64,000 bases of DNA, from contig JAJDAF010000007.1 of the NCBI GenBank assembly GCA_029261995.1, positions 1 to 64,000 on the forward strand. Direction: 5' to 3'. Within the stretch, counting starts at the first letter, position 1; the number at the start of each line of letters is the position of its first letter. The notes below the pieces were generated by a model, which saw only the letters and a list, made by a program, of their open reading frames with translations, did no database searches and had not been told where the DNA came from. This document shows positions 37,094 through 47,182 of the stretch, piece by piece. Source of the DNA: Candidatus Zhuqueibacterota bacterium (lineage in GTDB: Bacteria > Zhuqueibacterota > Zhuqueibacteria > Oceanimicrobiales > Oceanimicrobiaceae). The position numbers were made by a program, and so were the translations under genes.

Positions 37094-40000
37094 ATGGCCC
37101 GGAAAGCAGCCAGAAGACTTCCCGATGTTAGAAAGCTAAGCGAATTCCTCCCAAAAGGGTCCGAGGGAGGCAAAGAGTTTGCGCGCATCGTCGACCTGTT
37201 ACTCTTCCATCAAGCAAGGCGATCAGGCAAAAACCTGATTCTCTTCGATGATCGCAGTGGTGATGTTGATGGCTTGGACTCAATAGAAAAATCAGGTAAG
37301 GTACGCATTGGCTATCAATATAAATTCCACGCCTCGCCTCTAAGCGGCAGTTCGCGTGGCGACATAAAGGCATCGCTTCAGAAAACCTTGAGCGCAAACA
37401 AAGAGGCATCCCGTGGCAAGAAGATAAAGAAGTGGATACTGGTGACACCTGATGATTTCGTTCAATCCGCGACCAGGAAAGACGGCGGCGACGAGCTCAA
37501 GTTGCCATTCGAGATTGAGCATTGGGGCCATAAACAGTTGCTCGGTCTATTCCTCGAGAATGAGACACTTGGGTTGTTCTACTATCCTGAACTCTTTCAA
37601 GATGGTGTACGCCGGAAGAAGACAATTGAGGATCTGCGCAGCCGCTACGACAGGGCGTACGCCTTACAGCATCAGAGGATTGAATTTGTTGGCATGTCGG
37701 TTTACAAAGAGGAATCAGCGCGCGGCGTTCCCATGGAAGACATCTACATTCCAGTAAGCGCGGTCCCGAACTCGAGTGATGACACGGACGGCAAAGCGCC
37801 TCGCCATAATCCACTCGAGTTTCTCAAACCGGGCTCTCTCAATGTTATACTTGGTGATCCCGGTTCCGGTAAGACGACACTGCTCAAATTCTTGGGCCTC
37901 TTCGGGCAGTCTCAGAAACTCCAGAAGCGCTATGGCAAGCCAAATCTGAAGGACGTTGCCAAGACCAGTGGGCACTTGCCCATATTCGTTACGCTGCGGC
38001 GATATGCCGATGAGCTTAAGAAGAATGACAACCTATCCGTTGTCGATTACTTCCGCCTGAACATTGAGGCTGATTTCTCAGTTGCAGGTGTTACCACCGA
38101 ATTTCTCGAGTACTACCTTGAGACGGGGAAGGCGATTCTGTTATTCGACGGCCTGGACGAACTGCCTAATCCATCTTTCAAAAAGAAAATCCGCGATCGA
38201 ATCCAGGCACTCTGTAAGACCTATCCTGGGAATACAACCATCGTCACATCACGCATTTTCGGCTATGAGGGACCTGTTCGATTCGATGAAAAGGATTTTA
38301 TGCACTTTCGGCTATCGACGCTGCAGAAGCATGAAATCGAACAATTCGTGAAGGACTGGTATGCTGCAAGAATTTCGAATCCAACCGAACGTCGTGATCA
38401 CGTGAAGAGTCTTCTTTCAATTCTTGAGAACGAAGAGCATCAAGCCATTCGTGACCTTGCCGGTAATCCGCTATTGCTGACTATTATTGTTTTGGTGCAT
38501 CGCATCGACGCAGTGTTGCCTGATGAGCGCGTTGTGCTTTACGAGAAGTGTACTGAGACCTTGCTCAACACGTGGCACACATGGAAGTTTCACGACCAGG
38601 ACCGGCTGCACAAGGCACGTGTGGATCGGCTGAATCGGCAAAGAATGCAGGCAATTGCGCATTGGATGCATCACCAAGCCGGCAGTGTTGATGAAACTCA
38701 GCAGGCAGTTGTCCCATACAAGCAGCTTCACGAGTTCCTGATGACGCACATCGAAAACGAGAAACCGCCCAATCCCGACTATGCACCCGAGGATATTGCC
38801 GAAGAATTCATTGAGTTCGTGCAAGAGCGTGCCGGATTGCTGGTCGAAATCGGTGATCGCCAGTTTAGTTTCGTGCACCTCACTTTCCAGGAGTATCTCA
38901 CCGCCGAACGTATTCGGACACTCTCTGAGCGTGGTGGCGTCGAAAAGGCCTGGGGCCTTGAAATCGAGGACCACTGCGCGGATCCGCGTTGGCATGAGGT
39001 GCTTCGCCTGTTGGTGGCTCGCTTTGATTCCGACGAGAGTCAGGAATTCATAATCGACAAGCTGTTCGTGTTTGACGAAACCAGCACAATGAACGCTCAG
39101 CTTCTGGGAGGATTGCTGCTTGATGGCGTTGCTGCAGCCGAGGTAAAAAAAGCGGATGTACTCCGCCGTCTATTTCTTGCATCTGCCGCTGCTGAGGAAA
39201 TAAACACTCTAAAACCGACTTTGTCTGTTCTGCGCAACTGCTTGGGCAAAGATGAGCAGAGTCGCGAAGTCCTGCAAATGCAAGTCAAACACCTGTGCTC
39301 AGACAAGCAATATGGTCACCTCGGAGTTGCAGTGAATCTCACGGCGCTATCCTTGGGTTGGAAATTGTCAGAAACAACTCGGGTTTGCGGCAGCGTTGGA
39401 GATAGAGCCAACGAATATCTACACCTCTTCTTCAAGAAGGAGCCTGGCCAGGTGCCCTTAGTGGAGAAGGATGAACATGAATTGCTGAACGCTTTCATGC
39501 AGTCCAAACTATTGGAGTCGCCGGGTGGCAACTTGGAGGCATTCATTTTGGAAAGCGTGTCGAAACAGTGTGGTGGCCTTACCGACGGGTCTTCGTTTTG
39601 CCGGGCACTAGCCAGTCTCTATCCAGGTGCGGTATCTGGACCATTCGTCTCTTGGTTCTTAAACGCCAGCTGCTTCCATCGCAGAAATGTCTTTCCAAGA
39701 ACGACTCAGGCGCTGGAACTGGGGCGGGCGCTGGAACTGGGACGGGATCTAGAGCTGGGGCTGGAGCGGGCGCGGGCGCGGGAGCTGGGGCTGGGGCTGA
39801 AGCGGGCGCGGGAGCGTAGTAAGGAAACAGGGGAGGCAAACCAAGGTGTGCTCGTGTTGTTTTGGGACGCCTTTGCCACGGAGGCAGGTCTTGGCGAGAT
39901 TTTACCGGAAATGCTGAAGGCAGTGTTTGGGCTGGCGCCGGAACCACAATGGCAGGAAGCACTCCGTGTCGGATTCCTACCCACAATACCTGCCCGCATG

Positions 40001-40372
40001 GTGTTAGCGAAGTCTGAGTATTGGGACGAGACCAGTCTGGCTTTCGAGAAGAGAAACCCATCCCAGGAGAACACTTTCTCAGCCGCCTGGCAACTTTTGT
40101 ACGACAGTTGGCTATGGATCTGTGAGTATTATGAACGGCCGGAAGAGAGCATCTTTCGAAAGCTTGCGGATCTTACCCGTGACGTCGATTCCCCGGCGCT
40201 ACGGATCGCCCATTGTATCCGGGATTTAGCTTATGGTGACGCCTCAAGAACCGATGATCTGGTGGCAATGGTGGAGTCCGAAGATCCCGCTTATCGGGAA
40301 ATCTTCGAGCGTGCCTGTTGGAGGGCGACGGCAGATGAGGAAAAGCGATTGCGCAGAGGTAAGAACAAATAG
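37094..40372 (+). CDS. NACHT NTPase with N-terminal Mrr-like nuclease domain
   Basis: A 1092-residue protein with AGGAG 7 bases before its ATG. Residues ~20-200 fit a PD-(D/E)XK/Mrr-like nuclease: GKEFARIV helix, GDVDGLD with D57/D59, IGYQYKF with Q75 and K77, and a WILVTPDDF strand. Residues ~240-560 are a NACHT ATPase: Walker A GDPGSGKTT at 254-262, Walker B LLFDGLDEL with D352, and an FVHLTFQEYLTAERI block in the helical part. The remainder is a helical sensor-like region with a tandem-repeat array at 873-908. The architecture matches bacterial NLR-like (bNACHT) anti-phage proteins, in which the sensor recognises phage and the nuclease kills the cell. The two genes before it may belong to the same unit. 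Confidence 0.88.
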   Translation: MARKAARRLPDVRKLSEFLPKGSEGGKEFARIVDLLLFHQARRSGKNLILFDDRSGDVDGLDSIEKSGKVRIGYQYKFHASPLSGSSRGDIKASLQKTLSANKEASRGKKIKKWILVTPDDFVQSATRKDGGDELKLPFEIEHWGHKQLLGLFLENETLGLFYYPELFQDGVRRKKTIEDLRSRYDRAYALQHQRIEFVGMSVYKEESARGVPMEDIYIPVSAVPNSSDDTDGKAPRHNPLEFLKPGSLNVILGDPGSGKTTLLKFLGLFGQSQKLQKRYGKPNLKDVAKTSGHLPIFVTLRRYADELKKNDNLSVVDYFRLNIEADFSVAGVTTEFLEYYLETGKAILLFDGLDELPNPSFKKKIRDRIQALCKTYPGNTTIVTSRIFGYEGPVRFDEKDFMHFRLSTLQKHEIEQFVKDWYAARISNPTERRDHVKSLLSILENEEHQAIRDLAGNPLLLTIIVLVHRIDAVLPDERVVLYEKCTETLLNTWHTWKFHDQDRLHKARVDRLNRQRMQAIAHWMHHQAGSVDETQQAVVPYKQLHEFLMTHIENEKPPNPDYAPEDIAEEFIEFVQERAGLLVEIGDRQFSFVHLTFQEYLTAERIRTLSERGGVEKAWGLEIEDHCADPRWHEVLRLLVARFDSDESQEFIIDKLFVFDETSTMNAQLLGGLLLDGVAAAEVKKADVLRRLFLASAAAEEINTLKPTLSVLRNCLGKDEQSREVLQMQVKHLCSDKQYGHLGVAVNLTALSLGWKLSETTRVCGSVGDRANEYLHLFFKKEPGQVPLVEKDEHELLNAFMQSKLLESPGGNLEAFILESVSKQCGGLTDGSSFCRALASLYPGAVSGPFVSWFLNASCFHRRNVFPRTTQALELGRALELGRDLELGLERARARELGLGLKRARERSKETGEANQGVLVLFWDAFATEAGLGEILPEMLKAVFGLAPEPQWQEALRVGFLPTIPARMVLAKSEYWDETSLAFEKRNPSQENTFSAAWQLLYDSWLWICEYYERPEESIFRKLADLTRDVDSPALRIAHCIRDLAYGDASRTDDLVAMVESEDPAYREIFERACWRATADEEKRLRRGKNK
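39710..39817 (+). repeat. Six 18-bp tandem units within the NACHT gene
   Basis: Six in-frame 18-bp units encode six-residue repeats: ALELGR, ALELGR, DLELGL, ERARAR, ELGLGL, KRARER. The first two differ by one base. The run is very GC-rich compared with flanking sequence. Repeats like this mutate by slippage and can change the sensor surface. Confidence 0.9.
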
Positions 40373-40445
40373 CCGCAAAGCACCGGTCGATCGTGAGCTT
40401 CCGCAACAACCGTCACTGCTTTGACCCAGGATTACACTACGCCTC

Positions 40446-41729
40446 TCACGTCTTCCGCTTCTTCTTCTTTGCGGCAGGAAACAAAATGTTGTTGAGAATC
40501 AAGCGATAGCCCGGCGAATTCTTGTGCAGGGAAAGCTGGGTTGGTGGGTCGTAGACAAAATGCTGATAGTCCTCCGGATCGTGGCCGCCGTAAAACGTAA
40601 AGGTGCCGCGCCCAAAGTTGCCATGAATGTATTTCACTTCCTGTGTGCCTTCGACTTCCCCCAGAATCGTCACTGACTTTTTGACCAGGCTGCGCTTGAA
40701 CGCCGTAAGTTGGCCCATAAAACCATGCACGACGGAGACATGATTCTGCGTCAACATGGTCGGCACCGGATCGTACTTGGCCGAGAACTCGAACAGGGTG
40801 AAGTAGTCGGCTTCCGCGCTACGTACGCGCGGCATGTTGCTCGGTGGGTAATCGATATCCGAGTGCTCGTAGACCAGGGGGTTCTGCTCTGGCCTGAAGT
40901 TCTCGAACGCGAACGCGTTCTGATAATCCAACTGCGACTGCGCGTCGGGATCGGGTGGATCGCCATCAAAAATCGAGGCGACGATGTCAGTCTGGCCTGC
41001 CGCCAGAGAGATGTCAATGGTGTCAGTCGCGGAGCACATGGCGAACAGGAAGCCGCCCTTGCCGACATACTGCTGAATAGCCTGAGCCACGGCCTTCTTT
41101 TCATCGGCAACGGTGGCGAAGCCAAGCCGCTTGGCCTGCTCTTCGTTCTTTAGCACTTGCTCAATGTACCAAGGCGCGTTGCGAAAATTCGCGTAGAATT
41201 TGCCGTACTGGCCAGTGAAATCCTCGTGATGCAGGTGGAGCCAATCATAGTTCTCCAGGTCGCCGCGCAGCACATCTTCATCCCAAAGGGTTTCGTAGGG
41301 GATCTCCGCGTAGGTCAGGGCCAGGGTCACGGCATCATCCCACACCTGTTTGTGAGGCGGAGTGTAGACCGCTATGCGGGGCGCTTTTTCAAGCAGCACA
41401 ACATCCATGTTGCCGCTTTCGATGTCGGCATAAAGCTGGGTGCCGGCGCCAGCGCTGACGGTGCTAAATGTGACGCCGCGCAGCCTGAGTTCGCGCTCAA
41501 CCGCCGGGTAGTAGTCCAGCATAAACGAACCGCCGCGGTAGTTCAGCAACCACTCGGCGTTGATGCTGCGCTCCAAGGCCCAAAAGGTCACGCCGTAGGC
41601 TTTGAGGTGGTCCGTTTGTTTCAGGTCCATGGGGATGAGAATTTTCTGTGCCTGCAGCGGAATGGCCGGCAAGACCAAGGCGAGCAGCAGTGTGAATCTC
41701 AGTGGGATTGCTCTCTTCATAGCTTCCAT
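40446..41729 (-). CDS. Exported protein of the family labelled 'asparagine synthetase B' in FCB genomes
   Basis: About 427 residues after a signal peptide (MKRAIPLRFTLLLALVLPAI). Strong FCB-wide motifs are seen: QKILIPMDLKQTDHLKAYG, WLLNYRGGSF, YDWLHLHHEDFTGQYGKF and a FYGGHDPEDYQH segment. Databases often call such proteins asparagine synthetase B, but neither the glutaminase cysteine nor the synthetase P-loop is present, so that name is misleading. It is the last gene of a run with TPR, DUF4175 and DUF4159 proteins, which recur together in FCB genomes. Its true function is unknown. The ATG at 41720 is an alternative start. Confidence 0.7.
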   Translation of the reverse strand: MEAMKRAIPLRFTLLLALVLPAIPLQAQKILIPMDLKQTDHLKAYGVTFWALERSINAEWLLNYRGGSFMLDYYPAVERELRLRGVTFSTVSAGAGTQLYADIESGNMDVVLLEKAPRIAVYTPPHKQVWDDAVTLALTYAEIPYETLWDEDVLRGDLENYDWLHLHHEDFTGQYGKFYANFRNAPWYIEQVLKNEEQAKRLGFATVADEKKAVAQAIQQYVGKGGFLFAMCSATDTIDISLAAGQTDIVASIFDGDPPDPDAQSQLDYQNAFAFENFRPEQNPLVYEHSDIDYPPSNMPRVRSAEADYFTLFEFSAKYDPVPTMLTQNHVSVVHGFMGQLTAFKRSLVKKSVTILGEVEGTQEVKYIHGNFGRGTFTFYGGHDPEDYQHFVYDPPTQLSLHKNSPGYRLILNNILFPAAKKKKRKT

Positions 41730-41851
41730 CAATTCTGTAGATAGTATTACCGCTGACGTCTTACACAAAAAAACAAACGTGCTTGAAGAACTGTCGCGAA
41801 TCCGTGTTTCCCCTGTGCGAATTCGTGGCCATTTTTTTAAAGCCCGGGTCG

Positions 41852-43780
41852 TTAGTTATTGAGTTTCTGCGCGGGAAACGAACGCAATTTGAGGCGCACT
41901 TCCTCAACGTAAAGGCTGTTGGGATAGTTGACCAGAACTTTCTCGTAAGCATCGTAGGCTTTCCGCGAGTCGCCAACAGCCAGTTCGTAAATCTCGCCAA
42001 TTCGTTTTTGCGCCAACGCATTGAAAACGCTTTCCGGGTGCTGTTGCAGCAGGCCGGTCAGATGGTCGATGGCCTTATGATGGTCGCCACGACGATTCTC
42101 CAGATCCGCCAACTCAAGCAGAGCCTCGTCGGCCACGCCCGACTGTGGATAAGTCGCAAGCAGGTTTTCTAACGCCGAAATAGCTTTGGCATCGATCTTT
42201 TGCAGCTTGAACCTCTGAGCCCCGCCATAAAGTTTGAGTGCCGGCTCAGAGCTGGCCCGGTTTTCTTCAATCAGAAACATCAGCTCGAGCGCGTCATTTA
42301 CAAAATCCTGATTCCTGCCTTCGGCGCCGATATCGTCTGTCAGACTGGTTAGCGATTCCAGTGCGGTGTCGTAGTCTTCGGTTAGAAAGTTGAGGTAGGC
42401 CGTCTGATACTCAGCCTGGTCGCGCAATGCGGAACCGGCCGGCAGCATCTTGGTCGAGCGCGCGTACCACTTTTGGGCGTCTTCGAACTCGCCGCGCGCA
42501 GCATGGCAGTCGCCGATGCGAACGTAAGCCTGGTTGGTTCTTTTTCCGCGCGGATGCTTCTGAGTAATGGCATCATACGCCTGCAGCGCCTTGTCCAGGT
42601 CGAACAAATCGTTGAAGTAGATTTCACCGATGAGAAACATCGCCTCCTGCCCCCAGGTCGATCGATTGTCAATCGCGACCAACTCCTCTAGCTTTTGTAG
42701 TGCTTGCGCGGGCATTCCCTGCTTTTTCCGCGCCTGGGCCAAGCCAAACAACGCCTGGACCGTGAATTGCGAGCGGGGATATTTCTCCACGATGAGGTTG
42801 AAGGACTGCTCCGCAAACGAGAATTCTTCGGCCTTCAAAGCCTTCTCGCCAAAGAAGAAAAGCTCACGACCCGACTCATTCTTCCTTTTCAAATTCGGCG
42901 GAGGCTCCATGGTTTCAAGGATTTGAAACTGCTCCATGGCGTGGGCGAAGTCCTCGATTCTGAGATACAGGTCAGCCATAAGTTTGCGCACCAGATACTT
43001 CTGCTTGTGGTTTGGCAGCGCCTCACTTAGAATGTCAGCGACGGAACGAGCCGTTTCGCTGTCTTTCGTGTAGTTGACGATCCGGCCTTCGATATAGGAA
43101 AACTGGTTCGGGTTGTGTGCAAGATGGGTCAGATATTCACGGGTTGCCTCTTTGTACTTGAGCCGGATGACATAAATGTTGGCTAGCTCAAACACAAAAA
43201 GTGTCTGCTGCTTGAAGTGCGTTCTGCCTTGCAGATACACCTGAATGGCGTCGTCGTAGAGCCGATTCGCGATCATGGCGTTAGCGATGTAAGTGTAGCT
43301 CGGCTTCTGGTTGGCGAACCGCGCCACGGCTTCCTGCCAGACCATTGTTGCATCGTCCGGCAAGCCCTGCTTGTAATAGACGCCCCCCATGTCAGCATAA
43401 TATTTAACGTTTACCCTTGCGGCCATCTGCGACTTGATGATGCCAAGCAGTTCATCAAAGCGTTTGAGGCGGAGAAGATTTCGTTTGACACCCTCATAGT
43501 AGAGCTGATTAGAAGGGACTTGCTGGAGCAGATTCTGGTAGATTCGGAGTGCTCCGACATAGTTTCCGCGGCGCTCGTAATCCTGGGCCATGCGGATCCG
43601 GTTTTGGTCGGGGCGCGCCTGTTGTTGAACCCGGGGAGTTGCCTTTCGTTTGATCGTTTGCTGGGCTACGAGTCCTGAGAAAGTGCTGTCAAACAGCGCT
43701 GCAAGCAGGAGGGCCACAAGTATCGCTCTGCCGCCCACGAAACAAGAGCGCGAGTCCGCCCGCGGAATTTGGTTTCGCAT
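41852..43780 (-). CDS. Exported tetratricopeptide-repeat protein
   Basis: A 642-residue protein with a signal peptide and many TPR motifs (for example YERRGNYVGALRIYQNLLQQ in the first part, then LAQARKKQGMPAQALQKL). It likely assembles protein complexes in the periplasm. The ATG overlaps the stop codon of the DUF4175 gene (TGATG), so translation is coupled. A YfgM/BamD-type role is conceivable but unproven. Confidence 0.85.
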   Translation of the reverse strand: MRNQIPRADSRSCFVGGRAILVALLLAALFDSTFSGLVAQQTIKRKATPRVQQQARPDQNRIRMAQDYERRGNYVGALRIYQNLLQQVPSNQLYYEGVKRNLLRLKRFDELLGIIKSQMAARVNVKYYADMGGVYYKQGLPDDATMVWQEAVARFANQKPSYTYIANAMIANRLYDDAIQVYLQGRTHFKQQTLFVFELANIYVIRLKYKEATREYLTHLAHNPNQFSYIEGRIVNYTKDSETARSVADILSEALPNHKQKYLVRKLMADLYLRIEDFAHAMEQFQILETMEPPPNLKRKNESGRELFFFGEKALKAEEFSFAEQSFNLIVEKYPRSQFTVQALFGLAQARKKQGMPAQALQKLEELVAIDNRSTWGQEAMFLIGEIYFNDLFDLDKALQAYDAITQKHPRGKRTNQAYVRIGDCHAARGEFEDAQKWYARSTKMLPAGSALRDQAEYQTAYLNFLTEDYDTALESLTSLTDDIGAEGRNQDFVNDALELMFLIEENRASSEPALKLYGGAQRFKLQKIDAKAISALENLLATYPQSGVADEALLELADLENRRGDHHKAIDHLTGLLQQHPESVFNALAQKRIGEIYELAVGDSRKAYDAYEKVLVNYPNSLYVEEVRLKLRSFPAQKLNN

Positions 43781-46700
43781 CAGTTGTTCGCTCCGCCGTC
43801 GGTTTCTTTCTCCGCTGCGAGCGCCTCGAAATATTTCTGAATTAGCTCCTTGTAGTCTTTTGAGTAGCCCTCTTTCATCGCCTTCAGCAATTCATTCTTC
43901 AACCTCTCCCTCTCCGCATCTTCCATCTCCGGCAAAGCCGCCGGGTTGAGGGCCTGGTAGGTCTTGCCGGTTTCGGCCTTGCGCTTGCGGCTGTAGTCGC
44001 GGTCGTGCATGGAGCGCTGGGCGTCGAGCATGCGGGACAGGATTCGCTTCTGACGCGTAATCGTGTTGCGGTTGAGGTTCTGGCGCTGCATGTCTTCGAC
44101 GACCTTCTTCATATCGTCGCCGATTTTCCCAAGATCGCCGAGAACATCCGACCGCTTGCCACTCTCACGCATAAGCTGCTGCAAAGACTTTCGGACCGCC
44201 TCCTGCTCTGCCGCAAGCCTGGACATCGCTGCTTGCTGCTCCATGCTCAGGCCGCCTTGCTTCTGGCCCTGACCCATTCCCTGCGTCTGCTGATTGATTC
44301 CCTCCTGCTGGCCAGAGAGGCCCATCATTTTTTGCATCATCTCCTGAAAACCAATGGCAGACGACGAGCCGCTCAGTCCCTGCATGGAGCTGCGAAGTTG
44401 GGAGGCAGCATCATTGAGGCCGGCCATCGCTTGCGACTGCTGCTTGCCAGACTGGCCGGGGTTGCGGCTTTCGAGACCCTCAACCGCACCCTGCATACCT
44501 TGCGAGGCTTTTCCCAAAGCTTTGCCGATATCCGAGGTCACGAAAAAAGTGTTCTGTGAGAGTTCATACAGTTGTTGCGTCACCCGGTTGAGTCCGGATT
44601 GCATGTCTTGCTGCTGGTCTGCCATTTCGCCAAGCCCGGGCGTGTTGCGGTCCGAGCCGCTGGTTTTCTGCCGCAGGCTTTCCTGTTTCTTCGAGAGGCT
44701 GAGCAAATCATGCGATGACCTTTTCAGGGCCTGCATGATGCGCTGCTTTTCCTGCTGAGAAAGTTGCTGCTGCGCATCTTCTAGAGACTGCACCATCTGC
44801 TGCAAGCCCTGCGAGGCCTTCTGGCCACTTTTCTGGCCAGACTGCATCTGGCCGGATTGGAATTGCTGGCTGGCCTGCTGCATGTCCTGCTGCAGGCCGT
44901 TCTCGCCGAGTTGGCTTTGAGCCGCCTCTACTTTGTTTTGTGGCTGCTCCATCTGCGGAAATTCGCTCATCTTCTTCTTCAGATCGTCGAGATCCTTGGA
45001 CAGGTCGTCGGTGTCTTTGCGAATGCCTTCCTGTTCCTCTGCATATTTCTGCTGCTGCTCTGCACCCTGCGACTCTGAGGCATTCTTGTTGAGTTCATCC
45101 TGACGCCGAAGCAAGTCCTGCGCCTTTCTTAGAGACTCATCCAGCTTCTGCTCTACTTGCAGCTTTTTCAGCAGATTCAACGTCCGTTCCATGCTCTTCA
45201 GGAAGTCTTCCTGGGAGGCCGCCATCTTCTCCATGGCGTCTTTCAACTGCTTTGGATCAAGCTCTTCCATCTGGCTCTGCAGCTTCTCCATGGCCTCCCG
45301 CAGGTCTTCCGACAACATCTCCTCCATCAATTCCTGCAGCTCACGATATTTCTCAAGTGTTTCTGGGGAGACCAGGTCATTCTGCTCCATGCGCGTGACC
45401 ATCTCCTCCAGCTTCTGCTGCAAGTCCTGAAGCTCTTCGCGTACTTTGCCTTGAGCGCTTACCGCCTCCTGAACCTCCTGCTTTTCCTCCCAGTTGAGTT
45501 CGGGATCGCGTTTCATTTGTTGTACGACCTCGGCAATCGTCTCCTTCAGGGCATTGGTTTCCTCGAAGATTTCCTCCAGCTCGTCAATGGTTTCCTCGTG
45601 CTCAGAGGTGACTTCCTCGTACATTTCATAAATCGATGGAAACCGCACGCGGTAAGTCGGGCTACGGGTGCTCTTCGGGCCAGAAATCGCGTCGTTGTCA
45701 AAGACCTCCGCGAAGTAGGTCACGACATCCTCCGGAAAAATACCGATGCCGGACAGGTCCCAGTTGTGATTGATCAGCAGCTTGTCGCTGGCGCCCGCTT
45801 CGACCGGCAGGTCGATGAAAGTTAGGGCGCCTTCGTTGACGCCTTGCTGCAGAATTCTGTAGCCGAGGCGTGCTTTTGAAATGCCGAAGTCATCCTGGGC
45901 ATCGACGCTCAGTTGCAGCAGCATCTCCTTATCCAGATCGACGTCCTGGCCAGGAAAGGGAATCTCAACGATGGGATATTGATCATCGACGACAGACAAC
46001 CGGTACTCAATCGGTGCGTCATTCTTGAGAGCCTTGCGGTCCTCCAGCTCGACATGGTAGCTGCCGTTTTTGGTCAGAGAGAAATTTCCGGAGACTTCCT
46101 GCCCAGAAATGTTGAGGGGTAGGCTGCCTCCGTCATCAAAAACAATCTGAGCCGCCGCGACCGTCTTGTTGGTCTGGAGGGAAAGGCCAACGCTCGTTCC
46201 GCGCAGCGCAGACACATCGCCAACATTCTCATCCAGCAGTTGGTGTCCCAGCCGCGAGTACCGCGGATAGTCGAGAGTAAGCTGCAACCCGCGGACAAAC
46301 GGCAGTTCAACCACGGCCACCGAGAATCGATCCGTTTCGTGGCCACCAGCTTTGAAAAAGTACTGCTTGTCATTGATAATCTTCTCCAGCCGGTGTGAGA
46401 AGTCAGCGCCGTCCGAATTGAGAAGGATTCGGTCAAACTCCCGGGCCTCGGCATTCTTAACAAAGAGAATGGCCTCGGGAACAGGCTCGCCCTTCACGGT
46501 TGCAGTTATCTCAATCGACTCGCCCTTGACAATTTCGACATTGCCCGGACTGACCTCCAGTGTCGTGGCAATTTCCCGCACAAACGCAACCGTGGGGCGA
46601 GAGAGTCGATAGGACGCCCTCGTCAGAGACGAGGAAAAAATCAGCAGCAACAACACCACCGCGCCGGCCAGCGCCAGCAGTTGGCGTGCTGCCTTTCGGA

Positions 46701-47175
46701 CCGGCTCCAGGCTGACGATGGTTTTGAAATCCAGAGATTTCGTCTCGGAGTAAACCGTCGCTAGCGATCTGTCCGCCAGCTCAAGAGAATAGCCCTCGCG
46801 GTTGTCCTGGTGTTTGAGAAAGACCTCGAGCGCGTCCGCCAGGCGGTCCTTGACCTCAATGTTCTTTTGTCCGACCTGGAGAGCAAGTTGCACGTCGCCG
46901 GGCTGGTTCGGTCTGAATAGCAGAGAAAACAATGGTCGGCCGATAAACCAGGCAACCGCCGCCAGCGAGCCGCAACCCACCAGCACCAACAGTGAGATTC
47001 GTGCGGCGGGTACGAAATGAAAGACCGCCTCCAGAATGTGCGCCGCCATGACCAGTCCCGCCACAACAGCCAGAACAAACAGGGCGCCACGCAGCGCACT
47101 CATGCGCTTTTGGCGCTTGCGGAGTTGGTTCAGCCTTTGAAGAAGCGCTTCGTAAGCTTGATCTAACCTGCCCAT
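43780..47175 (-). CDS. DUF4175-like large coiled-coil membrane protein
   Basis: The 1131-residue protein has two N-terminal membrane helices (~30-52 and ~58-80), an Ig-like periplasmic region, and a long glutamine- and glutamate-rich coiled coil (~490-1000; QKSGQKASQGLQQMVQSLED is a typical stretch). This matches the DUF4175 family, found across the FCB group beside DUF4159 and TPR genes. Function is unknown; a role in envelope organisation or gliding-like machinery is speculative. The ATG follows TGAGG. The gene lies 7 bases after the DUF4159 stop. Confidence 0.85.
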   Translation of the reverse strand: MGRLDQAYEALLQRLNQLRKRQKRMSALRGALFVLAVVAGLVMAAHILEAVFHFVPAARISLLVLVGCGSLAAVAWFIGRPLFSLLFRPNQPGDVQLALQVGQKNIEVKDRLADALEVFLKHQDNREGYSLELADRSLATVYSETKSLDFKTIVSLEPVRKAARQLLALAGAVVLLLLIFSSSLTRASYRLSRPTVAFVREIATTLEVSPGNVEIVKGESIEITATVKGEPVPEAILFVKNAEAREFDRILLNSDGADFSHRLEKIINDKQYFFKAGGHETDRFSVAVVELPFVRGLQLTLDYPRYSRLGHQLLDENVGDVSALRGTSVGLSLQTNKTVAAAQIVFDDGGSLPLNISGQEVSGNFSLTKNGSYHVELEDRKALKNDAPIEYRLSVVDDQYPIVEIPFPGQDVDLDKEMLLQLSVDAQDDFGISKARLGYRILQQGVNEGALTFIDLPVEAGASDKLLINHNWDLSGIGIFPEDVVTYFAEVFDNDAISGPKSTRSPTYRVRFPSIYEMYEEVTSEHEETIDELEEIFEETNALKETIAEVVQQMKRDPELNWEEKQEVQEAVSAQGKVREELQDLQQKLEEMVTRMEQNDLVSPETLEKYRELQELMEEMLSEDLREAMEKLQSQMEELDPKQLKDAMEKMAASQEDFLKSMERTLNLLKKLQVEQKLDESLRKAQDLLRRQDELNKNASESQGAEQQQKYAEEQEGIRKDTDDLSKDLDDLKKKMSEFPQMEQPQNKVEAAQSQLGENGLQQDMQQASQQFQSGQMQSGQKSGQKASQGLQQMVQSLEDAQQQLSQQEKQRIMQALKRSSHDLLSLSKKQESLRQKTSGSDRNTPGLGEMADQQQDMQSGLNRVTQQLYELSQNTFFVTSDIGKALGKASQGMQGAVEGLESRNPGQSGKQQSQAMAGLNDAASQLRSSMQGLSGSSSAIGFQEMMQKMMGLSGQQEGINQQTQGMGQGQKQGGLSMEQQAAMSRLAAEQEAVRKSLQQLMRESGKRSDVLGDLGKIGDDMKKVVEDMQRQNLNRNTITRQKRILSRMLDAQRSMHDRDYSRKRKAETGKTYQALNPAALPEMEDAERERLKNELLKAMKEGYSKDYKELIQKYFEALAAEKETDGGANN

Positions 47176-47182
47176 GGCAACC

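Noticed and set aside
42145-42153. Perfect DnaA box in the TPR gene
   Set aside because: A single copy inside coding sequence with no cluster; expected by chance.
44005-45825. Plus-strand frames opposite the DUF4175 gene
   Set aside because: They mirror the low-complexity coiled-coil codons of the real gene.
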